Notes: a model not told the origin generated them from the sequence alone. DNA of 64,000 nt from Comamonas sp. NLF-1-9 (GCF_019195435.1 NZ_CP078069.1:1364001-1428000), one strand, 5' to 3'; shown: positions 26,099-35,630, counted from the stretch's first letter. Translations and numbers: made by a program.

Positions 26099-27307
26099 TT
26101 ACTGCACTATGCCCCGCGCACGCAGCGCGGCGATCTGCTCCGGCGTGATCCCCAGCTCCGACAGCACCCGGTCGGTGTCTTCCCCCAGATGCGGCGCGCT
26201 GCTGCGCACACGCCCCGGCGTGGCCGAGAGCTTGGGCACCACGCCGGGCACCTGCACGCTGTAGCCGTCGCGCGTGGCTTGCTGCAGCAGCATCTCGCGC
26301 GCACGGTAGTGCGGGTCTTCGGCAATGTCCCTGGCGGTGTAGACCTTGCCGGCGGGCACACGCGCTTCGCCCATGGCCTGCACCACCGCGTCCACGCTGC
26401 GCGTGCGCGTCCAGTCGGCGATCGCGCCGTCGATCTCTGCCACGCGCGCCACGCGCCCGGGGTTGCTCGCCAGGTCGGGCGCGTCGGCCAGGTCTTGCCG
26501 GCCTATGGCGACCATCAGGCGCTTGAAGATGCTGTCGCCATTGCCGGCCACCAGCACCCAACCGTCCTCGCAGGGGTAGGCATTGCTCGGCGCAATGCCG
26601 GGCAGCGCGCTGCCGCCGGGCTGGCGTACCACGCCAAAGGCGTCGTACTCGGGAATCAGGCTTTCCATGCAGTTGAATACCGCCTCGTACAGCGCCACGT
26701 CGATCACCTGCCCCGGCCCGCCGTGCGCCTTGCGGTGGTAGAGCGCCATCAAAATGCCGATCACGCCGTGCAGCGCCGCCAGCGTGTCGCCTATCGATAC
26801 ACCCACGCGCACCGGCACCCGCCCCGGCTCGGCCGTGAGATGGCGCAGGCCGCCCATGGCTTCGCCGATCAGGCCAAAACCGGGCAAATCACGGTAGGGG
26901 CCGCTCTGGCCGTAGCCGGAAATGCGCAGAATCACCAGGCCGGGGTTGGCCGCCTGCAGCACCTCGGGCGCCATGCCCCAGGCTTCCAGCGTGCCGGGGC
27001 GAAAGTTCTCGATCAGCACGTCGGCCTCGGCCAGAAGCTGGCGCGCAATCTCCTGGCCTTCAGCCTGGCGCAGGTCGAGCGCCACCGACTGCTTGTTGCG
27101 CGACTGCACCTGCCACCACACCGAAGTGCCTTGCTTGAGCAGGCGCCAGCCGCGCAGCGGGTCGCCGCCGCCGGTGGCCTCGATCTTGATCACCTCGGCG
27201 CCAAAGTCGCCCAGGGTCTTGCCGCAAAAGGGCCCGGCGATCAATTGCCCCATCTCTATCACGCGCAGGCCGGCAAGCGGCAGTGGCGCGGCGTTGTTGT
27301 CTGACAT
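26099..27307 (-). CDS. CaiB/BaiF family CoA-transferase (class III)
   Basis: A class III CoA-transferase of 402 residues that moves CoA between carboxylic acids. Family marks: GLRVIEMGQLIAGPFCGKTLGDFGAEVIKIE at the start (three motifs), IENFRPGTLEAWG, GYGQSGPYRDLPGFGLIGEAMGG, and GDTLAALHGVIGILMALYHR, which includes the region of the catalytic aspartate. The substrate cannot be read from the sequence; many acyl groups are possible (formyl, succinyl, mesaconyl). It is a single gene, divergent from earP by 50 bases. Confidence 0.9.
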   Translation of the reverse strand: MSDNNAAPLPLAGLRVIEMGQLIAGPFCGKTLGDFGAEVIKIEATGGGDPLRGWRLLKQGTSVWWQVQSRNKQSVALDLRQAEGQEIARQLLAEADVLIENFRPGTLEAWGMAPEVLQAANPGLVILRISGYGQSGPYRDLPGFGLIGEAMGGLRHLTAEPGRVPVRVGVSIGDTLAALHGVIGILMALYHRKAHGGPGQVIDVALYEAVFNCMESLIPEYDAFGVVRQPGGSALPGIAPSNAYPCEDGWVLVAGNGDSIFKRLMVAIGRQDLADAPDLASNPGRVARVAEIDGAIADWTRTRSVDAVVQAMGEARVPAGKVYTARDIAEDPHYRAREMLLQQATRDGYSVQVPGVVPKLSATPGRVRSSAPHLGEDTDRVLSELGITPEQIAALRARGIVQ

Positions 27308-27357
27308 GCGGATAGCGCTTCTCGTGTTCGACCGGCTGGCGACATTACCATTTCCGC

Positions 27358-28422
27358 ATGGCCGAGCGTTGGGACATCTTCTGCCGCGTGGTGGACAACT
27401 GGGGCGACATTGGCGTGTGCTGGCGCCTGGCGAGCGCGCTGGCGGGCGAAGGCCTGCAGGTGCGCCTGTGGATCGACGACGCCAGCGCCCTCACCTGGAT
27501 GGCGCCCGCCGGCTGCCCCGGCGTGCAGGTCTGCCCCTGGCCTGCGGCCGCACCGGCAGACGGCCCGGCGCAGGTGGTGCTGGAAACCTTTGGCTGCGAG
27601 CTGCCACCCGCCTATGTCGGCGCCATGGCCGCGATGGCGCGCCCGCCGGTCTGGGTCAACCTCGAATACCTGAGCGCCGAAGACTACGTGCAGCGCAGCC
27701 ACCGCCTGCCCTCGCCCATCTTCAGCGGTCCGGGCGCGGGGCTCACGCGCTGGTACTTCTACCCGGGTTTCAGCGTGCATACCGGCGGCCTGCTGCGCGA
27801 ACGCGATCTGCGCCAACGCCAGCAGGCCTTTGAGCGCAGCGCCTGGCGCCGGCGCCATGGCATTGCCGAGGGGCAGATGGCCGTCAGCCTCTTTTGCTAC
27901 GAGCCGCCAGCGCTCGGCGCCTGGCTGCAGACCTTGGCCGGCAGCGGGCGCGCGCACCTGCTGCTCACGCCCGGGCGTGCGAGCGCGGCCTTTGCGCGCT
28001 CGCAGGCCGGGCAGAGCGCGCGGCCCGACGGCCAGCTTGCAGTCACGCACCTGCCCACATGCAGCCAGAGCGAATTCGACGAACTGCTCTGGGCCAGCGA
28101 CTTCAACTGCGTGCGCGGTGAAGATTCGCTGGTGCGTGCGCTCTGGGCCGGCAAGCCGCTGCTGTGGCAGATCTACCCGCAAGACGACGGTGCACACCAC
28201 GCCAAGCTCGATGCCTTCCTCGACTGGCTGCAGGCGCCCGCATCGCTGCGCCGCCTGCACCACGCCTGGAACGGCATGGCGGCGCCCGCCTCGCTGCCAA
28301 GTCCCGGGGACGCCGTGCTGTATCGCGAGTGGAGCGACTGCGTGCTCAGGGCGCGCGAGCGGCTGTGGGCCCAGCCCGATCTGCTGAGCGAGCTGCGCCG
28401 TTTCGTCGACGAAAAAAGCTAG
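27358..28422 (+). CDS. earP: EF-P arginine rhamnosyltransferase EarP
   Basis: Attaches rhamnose to Arg32 of elongation factor P, which the factor needs in order to rescue ribosomes stalled on polyproline. The 354 residues fit the DUF2331/EarP family: WDIFCRVVDNWGDIGVCWRLA at the start, WVNLEYLSAEDYV, FYPGFSVHTGGLLRERDL, and the substrate-pocket segment RGEDSLVRALWAGKPLLWQIY. The target gene efp follows, and its product has an arginine at position 32, which supports both assignments. Confidence 0.95.
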   Translation: MAERWDIFCRVVDNWGDIGVCWRLASALAGEGLQVRLWIDDASALTWMAPAGCPGVQVCPWPAAAPADGPAQVVLETFGCELPPAYVGAMAAMARPPVWVNLEYLSAEDYVQRSHRLPSPIFSGPGAGLTRWYFYPGFSVHTGGLLRERDLRQRQQAFERSAWRRRHGIAEGQMAVSLFCYEPPALGAWLQTLAGSGRAHLLLTPGRASAAFARSQAGQSARPDGQLAVTHLPTCSQSEFDELLWASDFNCVRGEDSLVRALWAGKPLLWQIYPQDDGAHHAKLDAFLDWLQAPASLRRLHHAWNGMAAPASLPSPGDAVLYREWSDCVLRARERLWAQPDLLSELRRFVDEKS

Positions 28423-28566
28423 AATGGCGGTCTTTGCGCCCGGCTGCCGCCCTCTGCTGCGAGCCCCGGGCGCCCCCGCCGGCTCCATGGCCCCGGGCTC
28501 GTAAAGGCCGCAGGCGCGGCCCGCCCGGACCCTGGAGCGGCCCCACACTCTGGACACCGCAAGCCC

Positions 28567-29121
28567 ATGAAAATCGCTCAGGAAATCCGCGCAGGCAACG
28601 TGATCATGCAGGGCAAAGACCCGATGATCGTTCTGAAAACCGAATACGCCCGAGGCGGGCGCGGCGCCTCGACGGTGCGCATGAAGCTCAAGGGTCTGCT
28701 CACCAACACCGGCACCGAAGTCGTCTTTCGCGCCGACGACAAGATGGACAACGTGATCCTGGACAAGAAGGAATGCACGTATTCCTACTTCGCCGATCCG
28801 ATGTACGTCTGGATGGACGCCGAATACAACCAGTACGAGGTGGAAGCCGGCAACATGGGCGACGCCATCAACTACCTGGAAGACGGCATGAGCGCCGAAG
28901 TCGTCTTCTACGAAGGCAAGGCCATTTCGGTGGAAGTGCCCACCAGCGTCGAGCGCGAGATCACCTGGACCGAACCCGGCGTGAAGGGCGATACCTCGGG
29001 CAAGGTACTCAAGCCCGCGAAGATCGCCACCGGCTTCGAGGTCGCGGTGCCGCTGTTCGTCAACCAGGGCGACCGCATCGAGATCGACACCCGCACCGGC
29101 GAGTACCGCAAGCGCGTCTGA
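28567..29121 (+). CDS. efp: Elongation factor P (Arg32 type)
   Basis: A 184-residue translation factor that helps the ribosome pass proline-rich stretches. The KOW-like N-terminal domain has the loop [13 protein letters not shown], with arginine at residue 32, the residue modified by EarP. Lysine there would call for EpmA/EpmB. The OB domains follow, ending in [16 protein letters not shown]. The 144 bases between earP and efp are GC-rich with several inverted repeats; TAGAAT at 28420-28425 is a possible -10. A terminator follows the gene. Confidence 0.97.
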   Translation: MKIAQEIRAGNVIMQGKDPMIVLKTEYARGGRGASTVRMKLKGLLTNTGTEVVFRADDKMDNVILDKKECTYSYFADPMYVWMDAEYNQYEVEAGNMGDAINYLEDGMSAEVVFYEGKAISVEVPTSVEREITWTEPGVKGDTSGKVLKPAKIATGFEVAVPLFVNQGDRIEIDTRTGEYRKRV

Positions 29122-29148
29122 CGCGCGCGCGGCTGCGACAGCCATTTG

Positions 29149-29193
29149 CACGAAAGGCCTCTGGCGCTGCGGCGCGAGAGGCCTTTTTCGTGT
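29149..29193 (+). terminator. Rho-independent terminator after efp
   Basis: CACGAAAGGCCTCT (29149-29162) pairs with AGAGGCCTTTTTCGTG (29177-29192). T-rich tracts lie on both sides of the stem on the two strands, so it can serve both efp and the convergent sensor kinase gene. Confidence 0.85.
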
Positions 29194-29201
29194 CTGCCGG
29201 C

Positions 29202-30677
29202 TCAGGCGCTCGGTGACTCGCCTGCAGCGTCCTGCTCGGCCGCCTCTTGCGCGAGTGCGCTCACCCGGCGCAGCTCGACGCGCGCGACCAGGCCGCCGCC
29301 GGCCTTGGCATCGGCGTTCGAGATGGAAAAACTTCCTCCCATGCGCCGCACCGTCTTGTCCACGATGGACAAGCCCAGCCCCGCGCCCGCCGCCGCAGTG
29401 CGCGCCGCATCGCCGCGGAAAAAAGGCTGGATCAGGCTGGCAATCTGCTGCTGCGGCACGCCGCTGCCGTGGTCGCGCAGTTGCAACACCGCCCACTCGC
29501 CGGCGCCGCGGGCGGTAACTTCAAGCTGGGTGACCTCATCGCCCGGCGTCTTGCCATAGCGCCGCGCGTTCTCCAGCAGATTGGAGATCACCCGGGCCAG
29601 CTCGATCTCGTCGGCCATGACGTTGAGGTCCTTGGGCACGTCGGTGCTGATCTGCATCTGCCCGTCGTCGCGCAGAGCGTGCACGCAAGTAGTCACCACC
29701 ACATGCAGGTTCACCGTGGCCAGCGCCGCCGAGTCGGGGCGGGCGTAATCCAGAAACTTGTCTATCGTGGCGTCGAGCTGGGCGATGTCTTCCACCATGT
29801 GGGTGCGCGCCACCTGGTCGTCCACGCTCATCTCGGTTTCCAGGCGCAGGCGCGCCAGCGGCGTGCGCAGGTCGTGGGAGATGCCGGCCAGCATCACCGC
29901 GCGGTCCTGGTCGAGTTTGGCAAGCATTTGCGCCATGCGGTTGAAGCCGATGTTGACTTCGCGCACCTCGCTGGTGACCGCGCCTTCGTCGAGCATGCTG
30001 GCGGCAAAGTCGCCGCGGCGCACCCGGTTGGTGGCGCGCGAGAGCTGCTTGAGCGGTCGGTTGATGAGCCGCGCAATCATCGCCGCGCCAGCGAGCGACA
30101 GCATGACCGAGGTGGCCAGCCAGATCAGCCAGGTGCCGCCGCCGGCCACCGACAGCCGTGAGCTGTCCAGCAGCAGCCAGTTGGGGTCGCCATTGATGGT
30201 GAAACCCACCCACAGACCCGGCTCGCCATTGACCTGGCTCGCGACGATGGTGCCGGGGCCCAGACGCTGCGTGAGCTCCACGCTCAGGCGCTGCGCCAGT
30301 GGGGAAGGCGGCAGCAGGTCAAAGCGGTCGCCCGGCTCGCGCGGCAACAGGCGCACGCCTTCCTGGTCGGCCATGGCCTTGATCAGCGCCACGCGCGCAA
30401 TCGCGTCCGAATGCGTCAGCGCTGCGCGGCTCAGATTGACCAGCGAGGCAATCTGCTGCGCCGCCTGCACCGTGCGCGGCTCGAACTCCAGCGCACGCAG
30501 CGTCTGCAGCCACACCAGGATGCTGCCCACGAGCAGCACCATCAGCAGGAAAAAGGTGCGCCAGAAAAGGTTCAGGCCGACGCGTCGGCGCACGGTCGAG
30601 CGGCGCTCAACGTGCGTTGCGCCCTGGCTGTCGGCAAAAGAGGAATCGGGCTCCGCGCTCATCAACGGCAGGCGCAT
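29202..30677 (-). CDS. Sensor histidine kinase, EnvZ/RisS-like
   Basis: The membrane sensor of a two-component pair, 491 residues. Two membrane segments (about LFWRTFFLLMVLLVGSILVW and WLIWLATSVMLSLAGAAMI) enclose a periplasmic sensing region. HAMP follows (RPLKQLSRATNRVRRGDF), then HisKA with the phospho-acceptor His in GISHDLRTPLARLRLETEM, and the ATPase domain (NLLENARRYG, DHGSGVPQQQIASL, AGLGLSIVDKTVRRMGG). It lies 6 bases after the OmpR-type regulator, so they are co-transcribed. The start at 30677 keeps the hydrophilic N-terminus; ATG at 30662 is an alternative. The signal is unknown, with osmolarity or pH likely by family. Confidence 0.9.
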   Translation of the reverse strand: MRLPLMSAEPDSSFADSQGATHVERRSTVRRRVGLNLFWRTFFLLMVLLVGSILVWLQTLRALEFEPRTVQAAQQIASLVNLSRAALTHSDAIARVALIKAMADQEGVRLLPREPGDRFDLLPPSPLAQRLSVELTQRLGPGTIVASQVNGEPGLWVGFTINGDPNWLLLDSSRLSVAGGGTWLIWLATSVMLSLAGAAMIARLINRPLKQLSRATNRVRRGDFAASMLDEGAVTSEVREVNIGFNRMAQMLAKLDQDRAVMLAGISHDLRTPLARLRLETEMSVDDQVARTHMVEDIAQLDATIDKFLDYARPDSAALATVNLHVVVTTCVHALRDDGQMQISTDVPKDLNVMADEIELARVISNLLENARRYGKTPGDEVTQLEVTARGAGEWAVLQLRDHGSGVPQQQIASLIQPFFRGDAARTAAAGAGLGLSIVDKTVRRMGGSFSISNADAKAGGGLVARVELRRVSALAQEAAEQDAAGESPSA

Positions 30678-30683
30678 GCGCCC

Positions 30684-31415
30684 TCAGTTGCCGCCATCGG
30701 GCACGAAGACATAGCCTACGCCCCAGACGGTCTGGATGAAGCGCGGCGAAGCCGCATCCAGCTCCACCAGTTTGCGCAGGCGTGAAATCTGCACGTCCAG
30801 GCTGCGGTCAAAGGGTTCGAACTCGCGCCCGCGCGCCAGCAGCGCAAGCTTTTCGCGCGACAGCGGCTGGCGCGGATGGCGCACCAGCGCCTTGAGCATT
30901 GCGAATTCGCCGGTGGTCAGCGGCAGCTCTTCGCCGTTCTTTTGCAGCGCGCGCGTGCCCAGGTCGAAGGTGAATGGGCCGAAGTTCACGACCTCGTTCT
31001 CGCCCGAGGGTGCGCCCGGCGCTTCCTGCGGCGGGCGCCGGCGCAGCACCGCATGGATGCGGGCGAGCAGCTCGCGCGGGTTGAAGGGCTTGCCGATGTA
31101 GTCGTCCGCGCCCACTTCCAGGCCGACGATGCGGTCGACATCTTCGCCCTTGGCGGTGAGCATGATGATGGGCGTGCGGTCGTGCGCGGCGCGCAAGCGC
31201 CGGCAAATGGACAGGCCGTCCTCGCCCGGCATCATCAGGTCGAGCACGATCAGGTCTGCCGTCTCGCGCAGCAGCAGACGATTGAGCGCCTTGCCGTCTT
31301 CCGCGACCAGCACTTCAAAACCTTCCTGCGTCAGGTAGCGGCGCAGCAGGTCGCGGATGCGCGCGTCGTCGTCCACGACGAGGATCTTGTCGGTGCGATT
31401 CGTGCCTGGGTTCAT
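30684..31415 (-). CDS. OmpR-family response regulator
   Basis: A 243-residue transcription factor with receiver and winged-helix domains. The receiver has the acidic pair in ILVVDDDARIRDLLRRYL, the phospho-acceptor Asp in DLIVLDLMMPGEDG and Lys in KGEDVDRIVGLEVGADDYIGKPFNP. The C-terminal domain has REFEPFDRSLDVQISRLRKLVE and FIQTVWGVGYVFVPD, as in OmpR/RisA. ATG at 31415 follows a GGGAGG ribosome site; upstream codons in frame do not fit. The region upstream has two TGTAACA/TGTTACA-type boxes that may be its own targets. Confidence 0.92.
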   Translation of the reverse strand: MNPGTNRTDKILVVDDDARIRDLLRRYLTQEGFEVLVAEDGKALNRLLLRETADLIVLDLMMPGEDGLSICRRLRAAHDRTPIIMLTAKGEDVDRIVGLEVGADDYIGKPFNPRELLARIHAVLRRRPPQEAPGAPSGENEVVNFGPFTFDLGTRALQKNGEELPLTTGEFAMLKALVRHPRQPLSREKLALLARGREFEPFDRSLDVQISRLRKLVELDAASPRFIQTVWGVGYVFVPDGGN

Positions 31416-31433
31416 GCGTGGGCCTCCCGCCAT

Positions 31434-31510
31434 TTGTAACAACGCCGGATTCTGACCCCTAACGCCGGCAAAATCCGGTGTGCCGGCGCAAGTCTGACCC
31501 ACTGTTACAG
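31434..31510 (-). promoter_or_regulatory. Possible OmpR-type autoregulatory region
   Basis: Read on the minus strand, CTGTAACAG (31510-31502) and TTGTTACAA (31442-31434) flank two GGGTCAGA direct repeats. GnAACA-like boxes are what OmpR-type regulators bind, so feedback on the kinase-regulator operon is plausible. The spacing between boxes is large, which weakens the case. Confidence 0.3.
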
Positions 31511-31553
31511 GTGTTGCGTCTTCGCCGGCCGCGCGCTGGCGCCGCGCCAGCGC

Positions 31554-32336
31554 TCATTGCGCGGCCCAGCCGCCGTCCATGTTCCAGGCCGCTCCGCGCA
31601 CGTTGTCGGCGGCCGGCGAGCAGAAAAACACGGCCAGCTCGCCCAGCTGCTCGGGCGTAGTGAACTGCATCGAGGGCTCTTTCTCGCCCAGCAGCCGCTT
31701 CTTGGCGTCTTCGTTGGACAGGCCGTGTTCGGCCGCCTTGGCATCCACCTGGCGCTGCACCAGCGGCGTGAGCACCCATCCCGGGCAGATCGCATTGCAG
31801 GTCACGCCGCTCGTGGCGGTCTCCAGGGCAACGACCTTGGTCAGGCCGACGATGCCGTGTTTTGCTGCCACATAGGCCGATTTTTGCGCCGATGCCACCA
31901 GGCCGTGCACCGAGGCGATATTGATGATGCGCCCCCAATCGCTGGCGAGCATGGCCGGCAGTGCCAGCCGCGTGGTGTGAAAGGCGCTGGAGAGGTTGAC
32001 CGCGAGGATCGCGTCCCAGCGCTCTGGCGCAAAGTCCTGGATGGCACTCACATGCTGGATGCCGGCGTTGTTCACCAGAATGTCCACTTGGCCGAACTCG
32101 CTCGCCGCCTGGCGCATCATCTCTTCGATCTGCTCGGGGCGGCCCATGTCGGCGCCGTGGTAGTCCACCTTGATGCCGGCTGCCTGGCCGGCCTGCAGCA
32201 CCTGGGCGCGCGGCCCGTCCACATCGCCAAAGCCGTTGAGCACGATGTTTGCACCCTGGCGGGCCAGCGCGGTGGCAATCCCCAATCCTATGCCACTCGT
32301 GGAGCCGGTGACGAGCGCGGTTTTACCCTTGAGCAT
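31554..32336 (-). CDS. 3-hydroxybutyrate dehydrogenase
   Basis: An NAD-dependent short-chain dehydrogenase of 260 residues that interconverts 3-hydroxybutyrate and acetoacetate, part of polyhydroxybutyrate turnover. The nucleotide motif TGSTSGIGLGIA, NNAGIQHVSAI, the catalytic Ser in IINIASVHGLVAS, the YVAAK pair and the substrate loop ICPGWVLTPLVQRQVD fit this specific dehydrogenase rather than a general SDR. It lies divergent from the alpha/beta hydrolase across 60 bases. No PHB synthase gene is in the window. Confidence 0.92.
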   Translation of the reverse strand: MLKGKTALVTGSTSGIGLGIATALARQGANIVLNGFGDVDGPRAQVLQAGQAAGIKVDYHGADMGRPEQIEEMMRQAASEFGQVDILVNNAGIQHVSAIQDFAPERWDAILAVNLSSAFHTTRLALPAMLASDWGRIINIASVHGLVASAQKSAYVAAKHGIVGLTKVVALETATSGVTCNAICPGWVLTPLVQRQVDAKAAEHGLSNEDAKKRLLGEKEPSMQFTTPEQLGELAVFFCSPAADNVRGAAWNMDGGWAAQ

Positions 32337-32396
32337 GACAAAATCTCCGAATCAACTAGGATGCAACGCAGGCATTATCAGCCGTTGCAAGGCCGC

Positions 32397-33341
32397 ATGA
32401 ACACCTCCTCCGAGCCCACGCTGCGCCACGTTTTCTGCCCCGGCGCGCCCGCCCGCAAGGCCGAGCACGGGCACCGCATGGCCTACTGGCAATGGGGTGC
32501 AAGCGGGCAGCCGCAGCACCCGCACGTCATCGTCTGCGTGCATGGGCTCTCGCGCCAGGGGCGCGACTTCGATACCCTGGCGCGGGCGCTGGCGCCGCAC
32601 GCACGCGTGGTCTGTCCCGACGTGGCAGGCCGCGGCGAAAGCGACTGGCTGGCCAACCCCGAGGACTACCAGATCCCGCTCTACGCGGCCGACATGCTCG
32701 CGCTGCTCGCGCAGCTGCACGGCGAAGGGCCGATCGCCCGGCTGGACTGGGTAGGCACCAGCATGGGCGGACTGATCGGCATGGTGCTCGCGGGCCAGCA
32801 GGACGTGGCGCTGCCCAGCCCGGTGCGCCGGCTGGTGCTCAACGACGTAGGCCCCGCCCTTCCGTGGGAGGCGCTGCAGCGCATAGGCCAGTACCTGGGC
32901 GCGCCGGTGCGCTTTGCGAACGAGCAGCAGGCGGCCGACGCGCTCTGGGCAATTTCCAGCAGCTTTGGTCCGCACACCCCCGAGCAGTGGCTGGCGCTGA
33001 GCCGCCCCATGCTGCGCCCCGCGCCCGAAGGCGGCTTGCGGCTGCACTACGACCCGGCCATCGCCCAGCCGTTCAAGGCCCTCACGCCCGAGCTCGCGCA
33101 GCAGGGCGAGGCATTGATGTGGCAGCTCTACGAGCAGATCAGCGCCCAGGTGTTGCTGCTGCGCGGCAAGGATTCCGACCTGTTGTCGCCGGCAGTAGCG
33201 CATGCGATGGGCGAGCGCGGCCCGCGGGCGCGGCTGGTGGAGTTCGCCGGCGTGGGCCACGCGCCCACGCTGGTGGCGCCGCAGCAGGTGCACGTGGTGA
33301 GCGAGTTTCTTCTTGGCCCCGAGCTCGAGTCGCACGCATGA
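32397..33341 (+). CDS. Alpha/beta hydrolase
   Basis: A serine hydrolase of 314 residues with the usual triad region: oxyanion segment VCVHGLSRQGRDFDTLA, nucleophile elbow GTSMGGLIG, and final histidine in FAGVGHAPTL. It resembles the group of esterases or lactonases found next to bdhA-type or relA genes, but no substrate can be read off. Its stop overlaps the relA start (ATGA), so translation of the two is likely coupled, although a functional link is not established. Confidence 0.85.
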   Translation: MNTSSEPTLRHVFCPGAPARKAEHGHRMAYWQWGASGQPQHPHVIVCVHGLSRQGRDFDTLARALAPHARVVCPDVAGRGESDWLANPEDYQIPLYAADMLALLAQLHGEGPIARLDWVGTSMGGLIGMVLAGQQDVALPSPVRRLVLNDVGPALPWEALQRIGQYLGAPVRFANEQQAADALWAISSSFGPHTPEQWLALSRPMLRPAPEGGLRLHYDPAIAQPFKALTPELAQQGEALMWQLYEQISAQVLLLRGKDSDLLSPAVAHAMGERGPRARLVEFAGVGHAPTLVAPQQVHVVSEFLLGPELESHA

Positions 33342-35578
33342 AAGCCGCCGCTGCCAACGCCCATGCCAGAGCGGGCAACGGCGCCGAGCCACTGCCCCAC
33401 CTGATCGCCGCCACCTCCGAAGGGCTGGCCGATCTGGACCTGCATCCGCATGAAGCGCTGGTGCGCGCGCGCGCCTTTGCCGAGCCCCTGCTGCGCGGCG
33501 AAACCCTGGATTCGGGGGAGAACACGCTTGAGCACGCCGACGCGGTGGCGCGCATCCTGCGCGAGCTGGGCAGCTCGGAGACCATGCAGGCGGCCATTTA
33601 TCTGGTGCATACCTGCTTGCACCTGACGCGGCCCGAAGAGGTGATTGCCAAGGCCTTCAGCCCCAACTTTGCGCAGCTGGCGGTGGAGACCACCAAACTC
33701 ATGCGCGTGCAGCGCCAGGCCCGCGAGGCGCATGCCACGCGCCGGCAGATCGATGCCACCCAGGTACAGACCGAGAACGTGCGCAAGATGCTGCTGGCCT
33801 TCTCGCGCGACCTGCGCGTGGTGCTGCTGCGCCTGGCTTCGCGCCTGCAGACCATGCGTTTTCATGCGGGCACGCACCAGCCCGCCTCCCCCGCAATGGC
33901 GCTCGAAACCCTGCAGGTTTTCGCACCGCTGGCCAATCGTCTGGGCATCTGGCAGCTCAAGTGGGAACTCGAAGACCTGGCATTTCGCGAGCTCGAGCCT
34001 GAAACCTACCGCGACGTGGCCCGGCTGCTCGATGAAAAGCGCACCGAACGCGAAGCCTTCGTTGAGCAGTTGCGCGCCCAGTTGCAAGAGCAGCTGCAGC
34101 GCCAGGGCGTGCAGGCCAAGGTGTCCGGGCGGCCCAAACACATCTACAGCATCGTCAAGAAGATGCGCGGCAAGTCGCTGCCTTTCGATCAGGTGTACGA
34201 CTTGCACGCGCTGCGCGTGATCGTGCCCAGCGTCAAGGACTGCTATGCCGCGCTCAGCTGGGTGCACAGCCAGTACCAGTCCATCGAGGCGGAGTTCGAC
34301 GACTACATCGCCAAGCCCAAGCCCAATGGCTACCAGTCGCTGCATACCGTGGTGCGCGACAAGGACGCACGCGCGATCGAGATCCAGATCCGCTCGCAGG
34401 CCATGCACGACCACGCCGAAAGCGGCGTGGCCGCGCACTGGGCTTACAAGGAAGCCGGCACCAAGGGCTATGGCGGCGTGAGCGCTGCCAGCGACTACGA
34501 CGCCAAGATCGCCGTGCTGCGCCAGCTGCTGGCCTGGGAGCGCGACCTCGCGGGCAGCGCCAGCCACAGCAGCCTGTTCGAAGACCGCATCTATGTACTG
34601 ACGCCCAACGCTGCGGTGATCGAGCTGCCCCAGGGCGCGACGCCGGTGGACTTCGCCTACTCGGTGCACACCAGCGTGGGCCACCGCTGCCGCGGCGCCA
34701 AGGTCGACGGCGCCATGGTGCCGCTGAACACCGCGCTGCAAAACGGGCAGACGGTGGAGATCATCACCGTCAAGGAAGGGCGCCCCTCGCGCGACTGGCT
34801 CAACCCCGAGCTCGGTTATCTCACCAGCGCGCGCGCCAAGGCCAAGGTGCGTGCCTGGTTCAATGCCGAGCAGCTCGAAGGCACGATCGCGCGCGGGCGC
34901 GAACTGGTGGAAAAGCTGCTGCAGCGCGAGGGCAAGACCGCGATCAAGCACGACGATCTGGCCGCGCAACTGGGCTTCAAGAGCGCCAGCGCGCTGTTCG
35001 AGGTGGTCGGCAAGGACGAACTGTCGCTGCGCGCGATCGAACAACTGCTGCACCCGCAACCGGCGGCCCCCGCGGGCGAAGCAGATGCACCGGCGCGCAA
35101 AAAGCAACGCGCCAGCGACGACGCCGCCAAGAGCGCGGTGCTGGTGGTGGGCCTGGGCTCGCTCATGACGCAGTTGGCCAAATGCTGCAAGCCGGCGCCT
35201 CCCGACAGCATTCGCGGCTTCGTCACGCGCGGCAAGGGGGTGAGCGTGCACCGTTCGGACTGCAGCAATTTCCGCGAGCTCGCGGCGCGCCACGAAGAGC
35301 GCGTGATCGAAGTCGCCTGGGGCGGCGAGCCCGGCCCCGCGGCCGAGGTCTACCCTGTTGACTTGGCCATCGAAGCGGCAGACCGCCAGGGTTTGCTGCG
35401 CGACATCTCCGACGTCTTCACGCGCGAGAAGATCAACGTCATCGGCGTGCAGACGCAAAGCGTCAAGGACACCGCCTGGATGACCTTCACCGTGCAAATC
35501 ACCAGCGCCGAGCGCCTGAACAAGGTGCTGGGCATCCTCGCCGCGGTAACCGGCGTGCGCTCCGCACGAAGGCGCTGA
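33338..35578 (+). CDS. relA: RelA-type (p)ppGpp synthetase, hydrolase site degenerate
   Basis: Makes (p)ppGpp when amino acids run short, through binding to stalled ribosomes. Of 746 residues, the N-terminal pseudo-hydrolase region has ENTLEHADAVA and AIYLVHTCLHLT: the HD pair of true hydrolases is replaced, here His-Thr. The synthetase domain is intact (SGRPKHIYSIVKKMRGKSLPF, KPNGYQSLHTVV, EIQIRSQAMHDHAESGVAAHW). TGS (YVLTPNAAVIELPQGATPVDFA), the conserved-cysteine domain (CCKPAPPDSIRGFVTRGKGV) and ACT (IEAADRQGLLRDI) follow. That pattern is RelA, with a separate SpoT expected elsewhere. Confidence 0.93.
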   Translation: MKAAAANAHARAGNGAEPLPHLIAATSEGLADLDLHPHEALVRARAFAEPLLRGETLDSGENTLEHADAVARILRELGSSETMQAAIYLVHTCLHLTRPEEVIAKAFSPNFAQLAVETTKLMRVQRQAREAHATRRQIDATQVQTENVRKMLLAFSRDLRVVLLRLASRLQTMRFHAGTHQPASPAMALETLQVFAPLANRLGIWQLKWELEDLAFRELEPETYRDVARLLDEKRTEREAFVEQLRAQLQEQLQRQGVQAKVSGRPKHIYSIVKKMRGKSLPFDQVYDLHALRVIVPSVKDCYAALSWVHSQYQSIEAEFDDYIAKPKPNGYQSLHTVVRDKDARAIEIQIRSQAMHDHAESGVAAHWAYKEAGTKGYGGVSAASDYDAKIAVLRQLLAWERDLAGSASHSSLFEDRIYVLTPNAAVIELPQGATPVDFAYSVHTSVGHRCRGAKVDGAMVPLNTALQNGQTVEIITVKEGRPSRDWLNPELGYLTSARAKAKVRAWFNAEQLEGTIARGRELVEKLLQREGKTAIKHDDLAAQLGFKSASALFEVVGKDELSLRAIEQLLHPQPAAPAGEADAPARKKQRASDDAAKSAVLVVGLGSLMTQLAKCCKPAPPDSIRGFVTRGKGVSVHRSDCSNFRELAARHEERVIEVAWGGEPGPAAEVYPVDLAIEAADRQGLLRDISDVFTREKINVIGVQTQSVKDTAWMTFTVQITSAERLNKVLGILAAVTGVRSARRR

Positions 35579-35603
35579 CGGACGCGGTTGGGCCCGGTTT
35601 TCT

Positions 35604-35612
35604 TGCTAGAAT
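35604..35612 (+). promoter_or_regulatory. Probable extended -10 of tRNA-Val
   Basis: TGCTAGAAT, an extended -10 element, ends 18 bases before the tRNA. No good -35 was found, which is common for TGn promoters. It lies in the short space after relA. Confidence 0.45.
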
Positions 35613-35630
35613 CGCGCTCTTCGGTAGAAC

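Noticed and set aside
28423..28566. GC-rich inverted repeats before efp considered as a riboswitch or leader
   Set aside because: The base pairing is only what GC-rich sequence gives by chance, and no known leader pattern was recognised.
33128..35497. A 789-codon antisense frame over relA
   Set aside because: Shadow of relA in GC-rich DNA with no recognisable domain.
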